Of a DNA stretch of 64,000 nt, positions 22,715 to 33,703 are shown piece by piece. The stretch is from positions 496,001 through 560,000 of the forward strand of contig JAJFZO010000645.1 of assembly GCA_021397835.1 (NCBI GenBank), in the 5' to 3' direction. Origin of the DNA: Moringa oleifera. Taxonomy: Eukaryota; Streptophyta; Magnoliopsida; Brassicales; Moringaceae. The notes beneath the pieces were generated by a model, which ran no database searches, was not told the origin of the DNA, and saw nothing but the letters and a program-made list of their open reading frames with translations. Positions within the stretch are counted from its first letter, which is position 1. Each line of letters begins with the position of its first letter. A program made the position numbers and the translations under genes.

Positions 22715-23060
22715 ATTCATGGGAAAGTTAAAACTAGTTAACTGGAAAACCAAATTTCAGGTTAGAAACTTGTCTAGGTTGGCTTATAAGGTGCTTCAAG
22801 AGCCAGAGAGAATTGGGTTACGAAACATTGAAAATTCTCAATGAAAGAGATAGAATTATTATGAAATAAATTATAAAATGAAATGTTTCTTTTTCATTTG
22901 GTTTGTTGTTTTGGAGCTATATGAATGACATAAATATTATAAAATTTTCATGAATTATACATAAGTTGTCAAATATGTGAATTAAAAAACTATAAAGACA
23001 CGGTGTTTACGATACTCAGTTTGCACGCTTGAAGAGATTCAAGTAAGAAGCAGTAAGTGT
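22715..23060. repeat. S element, copy 4
   Basis: This matches copy 2 through most of its length, including GCTTGAAGAGATTCAAG at the right end. It again follows an AGD-derived fragment. Confidence 0.65.
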
Positions 23061-23715
23061 TTCGCCTTCCTTGGTGTTTATCATGCTCCAGAAGTTTGAG
23101 AGAATCTTGTAGAGGAAGATGTTTTGTCTAAACTCATTTCTTTTCTTCTGCACCAACCAGAAATAGCAAGAGGGTTTTGGTCTTCTCAGATGCTTGAGCT
23201 CCCTCCCTTCCCATGCACAATTTCACTTCCCACAAAATCGAAGACTGGCTCCAAATGGACCTCCCCTCCCCATTCTTTTCTCCATTTGCATTCAGTACCT
23301 CTGTTTAGTACAATTATGTTATATTAACACATATTGGGATATCACAATTAATATTTTTTATGCTTTTCTATAATTCAGGTATCTTCAACATTGTCACCAT
23401 TGTTGTTCTATGATTTGCCTTGCAAAGCACTCTCCACAGGTCTTCCTTGCCTCATAAGCATTCTTTATTATTGTGCATAATTCTACCAAGGTAATACAAC
23501 AAATCTTTAGAATTTTTCAAAAAAGAAATTGTAACCTCAAACTTCTTAGGAATTAATTATGACCAGAATCTTTTCTATAATTCAGTCTTACTTTGTTAAC
23601 GATGTCAAGAAGTCTATCAAAATATTCCTGCAAATCCTCGGGTCAAATTCAACATTTACATTTCTTAGCATGACTTTGGAAAGTTTAGTTGTTAAAGCTC
23701 GGACATCAATATACA
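23061..23715. other. Spacer upstream of copy D
   Basis: A stretch near 23090-23215 resembles 31040-31145 (CTTATGCACCAATTAG-like and ATGCTTGAGCTCCCTC landmarks). Otherwise there is no gene. The 55-bp upstream block seen at B, E and F was not found here. Confidence 0.4.
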
Positions 23716-23960
23716 GCCACAAGCTAAATAAACAAATTTGAAACTAAGAACATAAAATTGACCGGAAATTGACTTACTAGCTACAAGCCAATTGAACAAA
23801 TTGGAAAAAAACAGAACATGAAGTTTACCGGAAGTTGCCGTACAGCTTCAAGCCAGTCAAACAAATGGAAAACGAATAGAATATGAAAATGTACTATGTT
23901 GCCGTAGAGACACTACCAATTATTGCCACAGAGATACTACCAATTGTTGCCGGCATGTCT
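23716..23960 (+). repeat. Tandem repeat of about 60-65 bp in the 5' leader of copy D
   Basis: There are three imperfect units of the leader repeat (ACAAGCTAAATAAACAAAT, GAACAAATTGGAAA, GTCAAACAAATGGAAA starts; each has GGAAGTTG or a related motif). A shorter doubling of a ...GATACTACCAATTGTTGCC unit follows, ending near 23960. It corresponds to the array upstream of copy B. Confidence 0.7.
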
Positions 23961-24172
23961 GTCAAAAATAATAATAATAAGGTAGGTGGAATGATTCTTT
24001 TGGATTTGCATTTGTAATCATCTTCAAAAATCAAAAGCAGCTAGCTTGAATAAATTATTGGAGCAATCTATAAGAAACCATGCACACGTCCAGAGCCTTT
24101 CAAAGCATTGATAAAAGGCTTCTCTCTGTTATTCTCGTTCACTTTCTCTTCTCTCTTTGAGTAAAAGCGAAG

Positions 24173-27100
24173 ATGGCTGTTGTGGGTGAAGCTTTTCTCT
24201 CTGCCTTCCTTCAAGTCTTGGTCGACAGAATGGCTACCGACGAGGTCCTCGGCTACTTCCGCGGCAGAAAAATCGATGATGGTCACTTGAAGAAGCTGAA
24301 GACAACATTACTTTCCATTAAAGCTGTGCTCAACGATGCAGAGGACAAGCAGAGTATCAAACCAGACGTAAAAAACTGGCTCGATGAGCTTAAGGATGCT
24401 GTCTATGACGCTGAGGACTCGCTGGATGAGATTGCCTACGAGGCTTTGCGTTGCAAATTGGAAGATGAGCCTCAAACCACCTCTACTCAGGTGCGAAACT
24501 ATCTCTCTTCTCTCAACCCATTCAACAAGGGGATTGGATCGAAACTACAAGACATTCTTGATAGACTGGAATATATGGCTACCCAAACACATGTGCTCAG
24601 TCTGAAAGCGGTTGCTGGCGATAAATCATCAGCTAGAATACCATCGACTTCTTTGGTCGATGAGCCTGCTGTGTGTGGCCGGGATAATGACAAAAAAACT
24701 TTAGTGAAATTGTTGTTGTCAGAGGACTCAAGGGGCGAAAACATAGGTGTGATCCCAATCGTGGGCATGGGTGGTTTGGGCAAAACCACCTTGGCTCAGT
24801 ATGTCTACAACGACAGCCAAGTAAAAGGGAACTTTTCCCTCAAAGCATGGGTTTGTGTCTCAGAAGAATTTGATGTCTTCAAGGTAACCAAAACTATTCT
24901 TCAAGCGGTGGCTCCAGGGATATATGATGATTGTGATCTAAATCAGCTTCAAATCAAATTGAAAGAAAATTTGAGGGACAAGAAATTTCTGTTTGTTCTA
25001 GATGATGTCTGGAACAAGAATTATATGGATTGGGAAATCTTACAAACTCCCTTCAAATCTGGAGCCAAGGGAAGTAGGATCATTGTAACAACACGAGATC
25101 AAAGAGTTGCATCCATTATGAAGACTGTTCCAACTTATGTTTTGGAGCTATTAGGAGACGATGATTGTTGGCTGTTGTTTTCAAGGCATGCTTTTGCGGG
25201 TACCAATTCTAGCGAATTTCCTGAGCTAGAAGCATTCCGTGAAGAAATCTTAAAGAGGTGCAAAGGCCTACCTTTAGCTGCAAAAGCACTCGGTGGTGTC
25301 TTGCGCTCCAAAGTTGATGCTGCAGAGTGGGATAAGATATTGAATAGCAGTATATGGGATGACGAAAGTAAGATTCTTCCTGTCCTAAGACTGAGTTATT
25401 ATCATCTTCCTTCACAGTTGAAACGATGCTTTGCTTATTGTTCGATATTCCCCAAGGATTATGAATTTAAGAAAGAAGATCTAATCCGACTGTGGATGGC
25501 AGAAGGATTTTTGGATGACCCACGAAGTAATAAGAAGATGGAAGAAGTAGGTGAAGAATACTTCAGCGATCTAATAACAAAGTCCTTTTTTCAAAGATCT
25601 GGAGACCAAAATTCATGCTTTATCATGCATGACCTTATTAATGACTTAGCTGAAGCTGTATCGGGAAAGTTTTGCTGTAGACAAGAAGGTGAGGATCCAT
25701 CTGAAATCACCAAGAAGACTCGTCATTTGTCAAGCTTCAGAGCAAGGTTTGACGGTTCTAATAAATTCAAGGGTGTAGATGAAGCACAGGATTTACGAAC
25801 CTTAATACTGTCGTCACCGTATCCAGACAGCGATACGGTAATGACGGACGTGTTGCCAAAAGTAAGGTGCTTACGTGTACTTTCTTTGTCTGGCAACTAT
25901 AGCATCCGTGAGTTGTCTGATTCAATTGGCGACTTGAAGCAATTAAGATATCTGGACTTTTCCGGAATTCCAATCGTGCGGTTGCCAGAATCTGTAACTA
26001 CTTTGTATAATCTGCAAACCTTAATATTGTATGGATGCTTGTGGCTGGTCGCATTGCCTACGAACTTGGCAAGGTTGATTAACCTGCATGTCCTTGATAT
26101 TCGAGAAACAGGAGTGAAAGAGATGCCATTGCATATGGGGAGATTGAAGAATTTGCAAGTATTAACTACTTTCATTGCGGGCAAACAAAGTGGTCGTACG
26201 ATAAATGAGTTAAAGGAACTGCATCAACTGCGAGGAACTCTTTCCCTTCAATCCTTACAGAACAGTGCTTCCAGCAAAGACGCCTCCGAGGCCAATTTGT
26301 GCTATAAGAAGACGCTCCAGAAGTTAGAATTGAGTTGGGATAATGATGGTGATGCTGAGTGTTCACAGCATGAAAGACATGTACTCGACAGTTTACGTCC
26401 ACACCCAAACCTTGAAGACCTTGTCATCAAGGGTTACAGAGGTACTATGTTTCCGGATTGGGTAGGAGACAGTTCCTTCTCGAGCATAGCTTGCCTGGAG
26501 CTAAGGAATTGCAAAAAATGCTTCTGGTTGCCATGTCTTGGGCAGCTTCCATCTCTAAAGGAACTACGGATTTCAGGCTTTGATGCAGTGGTGAGAGTCG
26601 GTGCTGAGTTCAGGGGGCCTTTCAGGTCGCTTTTAAATTTGGAGTTTGAGAAGATCGCAATGTGGGAGGAATGGAGCTGTGGAGAAGAGGGAGATGGTGC
26701 TTTTCCTTGCCTCCAAGTATTAAAGTTGAAAGAATGTCCGAAACTGAAGAAGGGTCTGCCTACCCAGCTTCCTTCATTGAGGGAGCTTGAGATAAAAAAT
26801 TGCAGAGAGCTGGAGGGTTCAGTGCCAACGACTTCTTCTTTGAGGGACCTCAGGTTGATTGAATCTGACAAGTTGACGTGGACAGGAGTACCTTCTGGGG
26901 TGCACGAGTTGACGATTGAAGGATGCCTTGCAACAGATTCTCTGCTGGTAGAACTGGCACATCACAGTGCTTGTCTTGAAAGTTTGTCCATTGGAACAGT
27001 TGGAACATTGTCATCGGATCCTTTGAGGTCATTCCCGCTAGAATTGTTTTCTAAGCTGAAAAGACTAATCATATGTCACTGTGACCATCTGGAGAACCTT

Positions 27101-27763
27101 TCTGCCTCAGGGGGACCACACCTTGTACATCTCATGTCTCTTTACCACTTGAAAATCTCCGGTTGCTCTAAGTTGGCTTCTTTCCCCAAAGGAGGAATAT
27201 CGGCCCCAAATTTGACATCTATAATCGTCCGAAGTTGCAGTAATTTAAAGTGGCTGCCACAACATATGCACTCCCTCCTCCCCTCCCTCCAGAGTGTGGA
27301 CATCATTGATTGTCCAGAAATTGAGTGTTTTCCTCAGGGGGGTTTGCCGTCCAGCTTAAAACATCTTCGCATCTACTATAGTCCCAAACTCATCACTGAC
27401 TACAGGCAGTGGGGTTTAAAAAGTCTTCCATCGCTTAAATGCCTCGAATTGGAAGGTGGTGGTGCAGATTTGGAGTCGTTTCCAGAAGAGAATTTGCTGC
27501 CTTCCTCTCTAAAAAATCTTGAGATATACAAATTTCAAAATCTGAAATCTCTGGATGGCAAGGGACTTCACCGACTCACCTCCCTTTCATTTCTGGAAAT
27601 TGTGGAATGTAGGAAGCTGGAGTGCTTACCAGAGGAGGGGCTGCCCCCCTCCCTTTCTACTGTAAGAATCAATAAATGTCCTTTGCTGAGCCAGCGGTGC
27701 CAAAAGGAAAAGGGAGACTACTGGCCCAAAATCTCTCACATCCCAGCCATATATATAGACTGA
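24173..27763 (+). CDS. CC-NB-ARC-LRR disease-resistance protein, copy D (RPP13-like class)
   Basis: This single-exon gene of 1196 codons is the longest intact copy. It starts MAVVGEAFL, one residue shorter than its relatives. The coiled coil has DAEDSLDEI, with Ser replacing Leu in the EDVID-type motif. The P-loop GMGGLGKTT is at about 198-206, with FVLDDVWN, IIVTTRD, KGLPLAAKALGG, CFAYCSIFPKDY and MHD at about 485-487, so the nucleotide switch looks complete. The LRRs run from about 540 to about 1150, including a 79-residue segment (encoded at about 26850-27086) absent from B and E, and end in IPAIYID. Function as a cytoplasmic pathogen sensor is inferred from the family. The neighbouring direct repeats suggest it arose by tandem duplication with B-like material. 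Confidence 0.96.
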   Translation: MAVVGEAFLSAFLQVLVDRMATDEVLGYFRGRKIDDGHLKKLKTTLLSIKAVLNDAEDKQSIKPDVKNWLDELKDAVYDAEDSLDEIAYEALRCKLEDEPQTTSTQVRNYLSSLNPFNKGIGSKLQDILDRLEYMATQTHVLSLKAVAGDKSSARIPSTSLVDEPAVCGRDNDKKTLVKLLLSEDSRGENIGVIPIVGMGGLGKTTLAQYVYNDSQVKGNFSLKAWVCVSEEFDVFKVTKTILQAVAPGIYDDCDLNQLQIKLKENLRDKKFLFVLDDVWNKNYMDWEILQTPFKSGAKGSRIIVTTRDQRVASIMKTVPTYVLELLGDDDCWLLFSRHAFAGTNSSEFPELEAFREEILKRCKGLPLAAKALGGVLRSKVDAAEWDKILNSSIWDDESKILPVLRLSYYHLPSQLKRCFAYCSIFPKDYEFKKEDLIRLWMAEGFLDDPRSNKKMEEVGEEYFSDLITKSFFQRSGDQNSCFIMHDLINDLAEAVSGKFCCRQEGEDPSEITKKTRHLSSFRARFDGSNKFKGVDEAQDLRTLILSSPYPDSDTVMTDVLPKVRCLRVLSLSGNYSIRELSDSIGDLKQLRYLDFSGIPIVRLPESVTTLYNLQTLILYGCLWLVALPTNLARLINLHVLDIRETGVKEMPLHMGRLKNLQVLTTFIAGKQSGRTINELKELHQLRGTLSLQSLQNSASSKDASEANLCYKKTLQKLELSWDNDGDAECSQHERHVLDSLRPHPNLEDLVIKGYRGTMFPDWVGDSSFSSIACLELRNCKKCFWLPCLGQLPSLKELRISGFDAVVRVGAEFRGPFRSLLNLEFEKIAMWEEWSCGEEGDGAFPCLQVLKLKECPKLKKGLPTQLPSLRELEIKNCRELEGSVPTTSSLRDLRLIESDKLTWTGVPSGVHELTIEGCLATDSLLVELAHHSACLESLSIGTVGTLSSDPLRSFPLELFSKLKRLIICHCDHLENLSASGGPHLVHLMSLYHLKISGCSKLASFPKGGISAPNLTSIIVRSCSNLKWLPQHMHSLLPSLQSVDIIDCPEIECFPQGGLPSSLKHLRIYYSPKLITDYRQWGLKSLPSLKCLELEGGGADLESFPEENLLPSSLKNLEIYKFQNLKSLDGKGLHRLTSLSFLEIVECRKLECLPEEGLPPSLSTVRINKCPLLSQRCQKEKGDYWPKISHIPAIYID

Positions 27764-27965
27764 GGTAATATTCCATATTTCCTTATTTAACAAACTATAT
27801 ATTATCCTAATTGATACATGAAGGATATTCATGCGTGTAGGAAGCTGGAGTGCTTACCAGGGGAACGGCTGCCCACCTCCCTTTCTACTCTAAGAATCCT
27901 GAGTTGTCCTTTGCCGAGCCAGTGGTGCCAAAAGAAAAAGAGAGACCACTGTGTAGTGTTCACCC
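27764..27965 (+). pseudogene. Duplicate of the CNL terminal segment, downstream of copy D
   Basis: After the stop there is a donor-like GGTAATATTCC and, near 27839, an acceptor-like GCGTGTAG. A second copy of the final LRR and tail (27840-27960) follows and reads openly for about 40 codons in one frame, but with a different end (QKKKRDH). It could be a 3' UTR exon or an alternative terminal exon. The same layout after copy B shows that the duplication predates their split. Confidence 0.7.
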
Positions 27966-28469
27966 ATTTTTGAAAATTAAGGTAAGAGTACAATATTTCC
28001 TTACTAGTAAACTACATACTATCCTAATTGTTAACTTTCTAAATCTTGTACAAGTTTTCATTAATTCGTGCGCATTTTGATCAGTTCTGTTTTAATCTTT
28101 TTTCTTATTATTCACTTGCAAACATGACATCTAAATGGTATGAACTCCCATCTAAGCTTAGTGAACCGGATTTTTCTAACTTCTTTTCTGAATTTTGTTT
28201 CTTCAATTTTTGCTTCTATTTTCCATTCAAAACATTGGCTATCATCAATTACTCTGATCACTGCTTGCAAATTAATGGCGCCAAGGTTTTGACAATGATT
28301 TGGTCACTCTACACTTATTTGTACAAAATAGTTGAAGTTTGTTCTTTCAGACTCGCTCCACCTACAAAAATACCATCTTATTCAAAAATTAGTAATATGG
28401 CTTTGGAAGGTCTACTTGTAATTGTGTGCTTTGACTTCCGTTTGGTGCTCATCTTATGAACAAAAAAGT
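27966..28469. other. 3' flank of copy D
   Basis: There is no gene. Part (28275-28440) resembles 6735-6900 and 43395-43580. A long open frame at 28046-28459 is rich in Phe/Tyr/Leu, has no homologue I recognise and overlaps duplicated spacer, so it is not called. Confidence 0.4.
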
Positions 28470-28875
28470 TTTTACTTTTTAGTACTTCAGTGAGGTCTCA
28501 GTCTCCTCTCTTGATTTGAGCCCAAATATTGACGTTTGTGGAGATCACTCAAATATTCTGTCTGGGCATTAGTCTGTGACATTAACAAATTTTATTTTTT
28601 TTTTTGGTTGTAGAATAATTGATAACTGGTAATAAGATTTCTGCATGTCTGTCTCATTTGGAAATATGGCTTGTGCAGATAACTACGGGAGATGCAAAAT
28701 GAAGGTCTGCCTGATTCCATTAACAAGAGTGTTGCGAAAGTACTTATTGGAAAGAAGAAAGAGACAAAAATGAAGAGAGTATTGGCAATGGGAATGTAAT
28801 GCTGTCTGATCCAATTCAAATTGTTTGTTGTTTTATCAGGAAGTAGCTTCTGAGTACCTATAGCTAGGTTGAACA
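28470..28875. repeat. CNL 3'-flank module, copy after D
   Basis: This is nearly collinear with 12763-13140: TTGATTTGAGCC, GGCATTAGTCTGTGACATTA, a TTGTGCAG acceptor-like site, GGGAGATGCAAAATGAAGGT and TTTATCAGGAAGTAGCT. It shows that B and D share their 3' flank as well as their tail type. Confidence 0.65.
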
Positions 28876-28899
28876 CATGTTATTGGTGATAATACAAAT

Positions 28900-29530
28900 G
28901 TTCTTTAGTTTTATATTGGTACTAGAGTTCATGCATCTAGTGCTACAAGCCTATTCTTGGAGAGCTTGATTCCTTGTTTCCTGATTGTCAAAGAGAGAGG
29001 TTAGAATTTTCCTTCTTGTTTTTCTTCATAGTTACCATCTTGCCAAGGTGAATTGTTTCATATATTGTTCAGAGTTATGTCCTGTTCGATCTACTAGTAA
29101 ATCCATACCTTTGTCTGGTAGTCCTCCTATTATACCTGTTTAGCTTTTGGTGCTGGACTTGGGTGGTTGGCCCTGGAGATTTTGTGCCTAGGTATGCATT
29201 TGATTATGATGTCAAATTAATTATTTCATTTGGAATGATACATGATAATGTAATGCACATGATTCTTCTCACTATATAAAACAAGTTTTATAAGCCGAGG
29301 AAATGAATGAATTTTCATTCTACATGATGGTATGCTCAAGTTTTATTCTTAATCAGTAAGAGTTTATGGTCTTCCATACTTATCTGCTTTCACTTGTTTA
29401 TGTACCTTACTGACTGATTATATACAGTTGATAACAAAAATAATTTCAGCTTTTTGGTATAAATTGCACTTTGAGTGTGAAAGGCTTTAGGGGTGTCTTA
29501 GATATTGATGATGGCTTGCTCTTTTAGAGG
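28900..29530. repeat. R module, third copy
   Basis: This matches 5340-5760 and further pieces up to 6540 (GAGCTTGATTCCTTGTTTCC, CTAGTAAATCCATACCTTTG, GGTATGCATTTGATTATGA). Copy D has this module next to its 3' flank, while copy B has AGD debris there, which marks a breakpoint between the two. Confidence 0.6.
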
Positions 29531-30129
29531 AAGGAAGACTTTTGGCCTTATAGCGGAGGGATGGTGTTGGATGTTGATTTACTGGGTAGTATGCAATGGT
29601 ACGATAAAAGGTCTTCCATTTATGTGAACGATCAAAATGGTCTCTAAGTTGTAGGTCAATTTGTTTTGGGTGAAAAAAGAAATAATAATAATACTTCGAT
29701 TTTGATGTTTATAGTGCTCCGCTAGATATACCATTTTTAATGTTGAGATATCGTGTGTGAAATAAAAAATTCCTTATGTTAACGTTGTCTCTTATATTAT
29801 CCAAAAATAATACTAAATATAAGAGAAGAGTTTAAGCCTGTTCCAATTATAGGTCACTAATTGATTTTTTTTTTTTTGGGAGATTGCCTGTCATTTGATA
29901 TGCGAGTAATTTTGATTTTACAAATATCATGCAACAATAGGATTCTTCGTGAAAGTGAAAGGCATGTCTAGGAGACAATTGTTTATCCTTCTAGTTTGAA
30001 TTGAAATTTGTTTGGTTACTTGCTTAGGCATAACTACATCGGAACTAAAATATGAGTATTATATTGGGTAACTACTTAGTTATGCAAATGTCACCATTGT
30101 ATGATATCAAATATCAAAATATTTTCCGC
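29531..30129. other. Spacer without recognised content
   Basis: I see no gene or clear repeat. There is a poly-T run near 29867. Confidence 0.35.
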
Positions 30130-30360
30130 AAGCAATTTTTGTTAATGTTGGGGAATGTGTAGATTTTATAGAATTCCTTCACTTATTCTAATATTAGGGT
30201 TGCACCCCATTGGTATGAAATATGTTTTTAAAAACGAGAAGAAAAAGGGAATTCAAAGATACTCAACCTTCTCATAATGGTAAAATTGATTTGCTCAAGA
30301 TTGCGTATAAATTTACTTAACAATTTGCATGTTAATATCATCTCTTATTTCTTCAAAAAA
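30130..30360 (+). mobile_element. LINE 3'-end remnant
   Basis: This resembles 20800-21000 and 42535-42720: GTGTAGATTTTATAGAATTC, GGGTTGCACCCCATTGGT, then the shared ACTCAACCTTCTCATAATGG spacer. It is a duplicated segment carrying a LINE tail and no coding sequence. Confidence 0.5.
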
Positions 30361-32385
30361 GAAAAAAAAATGTGTTCACAATTAAAGAATATGCTTTCTA
30401 AATGTTGCACTTCACAAATTTATTGCTTGAGCACTTGAGCGAGTAAGGTCATCTATAACACTTTTTTCCATAACCAAAAAATAATAATAATAATAACAAA
30501 CATAGAATTAAGACACATGCAAAGAAAAACCATAATACTTTTTCCTGATGTTAGTGGCTTATCAAGATTAAGTGTTGTATTGCAAAACACTAGAACTTCC
30601 AGCATTCTCACAAGAATCATATTTTTCTCGCAAAAAATGGCTAATTTAATCATTTGACATTTTGATAACATCTTCATTGCGCATTCTTCTTAGCATCATT
30701 AGAGCACAATTGCCTCATACTTTTTTTTCTCTCCTTTTTTATCTTCTTCGCATATGAAAATTAAGAAACTTTTAAAAATTACACAAAAGTTTTGAGTACA
30801 TTAACATTTGTGAGGTTTTTTTTACTTGTCTTTATTGATATTTATATATTGTAGATGCATTAGTGCTTCTAGTAGTTCTATAAAGAACCATCTATTTTGA
30901 TTATTATGCCTTTATGATATGTCTTACTTGTCTTGCAAATCACAAGTTCTGCTATATATTCCTTATGAAACAAAAGTGAACTTGACCCAAAAATTTAATG
31001 AGCAACCATATATTTTTGACATTTAGAGCTGGATTTTTGCAAAATTGAAGGCTCTCTCAATTATTTTCTTATGCACCAATTAGAGGGACTAAAGAAAATT
31101 GACCTCTTGATCTTCTTAAATGCTTGAGCTCCCTCTCATGCAGTTGAATTACGACTTAGATAAGATATTTTTGTATTCTTTGTTCGAATTTGTGGGTATC
31201 TCAAGCTTCTGGTAATGATCTCAAGATTGCTTATAAATTAGTCTAACAATTTGGTTGCTAATATCATCTCTTATTTCCTTTAAAAAAAAAAAAAGTATTC
31301 ACAATTGTTGCACTTCACAAATGTGTACTGCAGGTAATAAGGGCTCGAGAAGGTGAGATTATAAGACAATAGAGACTTTAGATAAGTAGAAAAAAAAGAA
31401 GGTGAGCTTTCAGTGGATTCAATCGATTTAGTTTTAAAATTTTAAAAATTAAATTAATTAAACTTGTTAAAAATCAAAAATATTATTAATTTTTTAAATA
31501 TTTTAATGATAAAAATACTATTAATTTTTAATAATTATTTTTATCAATGTTTAACTTCAAAAATTAATAAATAAAACTTATCTAAATACATTTAAAAATT
31601 TAAAATGTGATCAAAAATATAAAATATAAAATAATATTTATTTAAATTAAATTATTAATTATATAAATAATAATATAATAAATAATAAATAATAAATTTT
31701 TAAAATTTACACTGAAAACCGAGACCAGGAAACCATTTAATCATTCATTACAGAGTCTTCTTACTCAATGCCTTTATAGTTGTCGGTCAAACTGAGCTTG
31801 AGTGAAGGCTGCCTTGAAGTTACAAGCTATAATTAACAGAACTTGGAAAGCCAACAGAAGAGAAATTAAGTGGAAAGTGACTTATAACTACTCCTACCGA
31901 CTATTGCCGACCTGCCCATCAAGCAAAAGGGGCAAGTAGACTTAATTATACAACGAAGAGTCAAGGCTGGCCTGACACACTGACTTCACATAATTTAATA
32001 TCAATTAATGGGATGATTTGTTACCAATTCATTTTACATCAAATATATCACAATTTTGATATAATTTTAATTTATTCTCTATTTTTTAATAAAATAATTT
32101 AATTTAATTTTATATAATATATGATATGATTATAACAAACATATTATAATATTAATATTAAAAATTATAAAATATTTATAATTAAAAATAAAATTTTTAA
32201 ATATGACGCTTCAGTAACATGTTCATTGAGCCCTTCAAGAATAATTAAAGATGGCTTGAGAATTTGTGATTATAAGACAATAGGGAGCTTGAGATGAATA
32301 ACAGTCTAATGACTTTCCCATGGATGAAATGAATACCAATGAAGAGAAGAGATATTAATAAATGCTAGACCTTTTTAAATTATTT
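30361..32385. other. AT-rich spacer between D and E
   Basis: There is no gene. Positions 30790-30945 resemble 38010-38165 (AAGAACCATCTA, TTTATGATATGTCTTACTTG). Positions 31810-31930 resemble a single leader-repeat unit. Positions 31400-31720 and 32040-32210 are A/T low complexity. These are decayed duplicated spacer segments. Confidence 0.45.
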
Positions 32386-32880
32386 AAATATTTTTTATAA
32401 ATTGATTATTTATATTTATTAGAATGATAAATTAATTTATCTAAAAAAATAATCTAAATTTTTGATAAAATAATAATACATGATAATTTAATAAAATTAA
32501 TAATTAAAATTTATTTATTTATTTATTATTAACATATTAAATTATTGAAATAATTTTAAATTTTTATTAAAAACTCAACTACCTTAAATCAATAAAAAAG
32601 TTTATCTTTTAAAAAATTAATCTTTATCAAAATGAATAAAAATGAATAGATATTATAAACAGTAATTTTTTATAAATTAATTATTTATATTTATCAAAAA
32701 AGTAAATTAGTTTCTTGGAGAGTGGATCTAAATTTTTTATAAAATAATGATACATAACAATTCAATAAAATTAGTAATCAAATTTTTATAATTTTATATT
32801 AATATATTAAATTATTAAAATTTCTTTTTAATTTTTATTAAAATTTCAGTATCTTAAATCAGCAACAAGAAAATATTTTT
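32386..32880. repeat. AT-rich direct repeat, two units of about 280 bp
   Basis: Unit one (about 32386-32610) and unit two (about 32669-32880) share ATTATTTATATTTAT, ATCTAAATTTTT..ATAAAATAAT and ATATTAAATTATT in the same order. A single unit lies at 39342-39540 upstream of F. It is a local tandem duplication in the E copy only. Confidence 0.55.
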
Positions 32881-33015
32881 TGAAAAAAATATGAATAATT
32901 TTTTTAATAATAATTTAAATGAAATAAGTTACTTTTTAGGGATGTTTTCAATTAATTTAGTGGTTATATATACACTGCATCTCTTTCTTCTTAACAATTA
33001 TTCACTTAAATTAAA

Positions 33016-33076
33016 AATGATCTAAGGACCCTTCACTTTTTACTTCCCCAAGCACCATGAAGGCATTCAATGGAAA
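33016..33076 (+). promoter_or_regulatory. Conserved upstream block of CNL copies (E copy)
   Basis: This is the same block as at 8451 (B) and 40269 (F), with GGACCCTTCACTTTTTACTT. The DNA just left of it matches the F upstream region but without the hAT-like insertion found there. Confidence 0.5.
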
Positions 33077-33405
33077 TAGACAAAGGTAGACTCAATTATA
33101 TATTCATCACACTCCATTTTTATTTATTTATTTTATTTATAAAGGATACAAGGAATTTTAAAAATAAATTTAGATTAGTATTCGATTAATTTTGAAATTT
33201 ATAATAAAATTAATTTTCCACCGATGATCAATGTATAATGATTAATTAAAAAATTTTAAATTCTATATTAAAAGTAAATTTATTGTTATTCATATCGACA
33301 ATTAATTTACTTTGTGTTTTTCCTCCCAAGTTTGTGGATGAGGCCAATCACAATCAATCTTCCAACACTCCCATATTAATCACCAAACAATTTTCCATTC
33401 ACTTC

Positions 33406-33414
33406 TATATAAAA
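33406..33414 (+). promoter_or_regulatory. Candidate TATA box of copy E
   Basis: TATATAAAA lies in a stretch shared with copy F (40581-40590) and, less well, copy B (near 8591). It is about 290 bp before the chosen ATG, consistent with a long 5' leader. Function is not proven by sequence. Confidence 0.45.
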
Positions 33415-33703
33415 TGGTTTGTCTTAATATATGGAATCTTCAACTAAATTACCCAAAATCTATTAAGTTAATTAAACCAAATTGTATTTGTTTTTCTTTT
33501 GTTGTTTTACAATTGAAAGAAAGAAACATCAAAATCAACACTTTCTTCTTTTTGTATATCGTCTTGATTACAAGTCAAAAGCTGCTCCCTCGAATGAATT
33601 AAGGAATTCCACAGCTAGAGCTCTTCAAAGCATTGATAATAGCATTCTTCTCTGTTATTTGCACTCACTTCCTTTGGATTTCTTTCTGCGACTAAAATCG
33701 AAG

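Noticed and set aside
23716..23960. Leader repeats as a CRISPR-like array
   Set aside because: The units are contiguous and diverged with no unique spacers, and the genome is a plant's.
28046..28459. 137-codon open frame downstream of CNL copy D
   Set aside because: It is rich in Phe, Tyr and Leu as expected of AT-rich non-coding DNA, overlaps duplicated spacer, and is not open in the related spacers.
33482..33703. 74-residue N-terminal extension of CNL copy E
   Set aside because: It reads through leader DNA conserved at the nucleotide level with other copies where it is not open, so the MAEVVGEAF start at 33704 is preferred.
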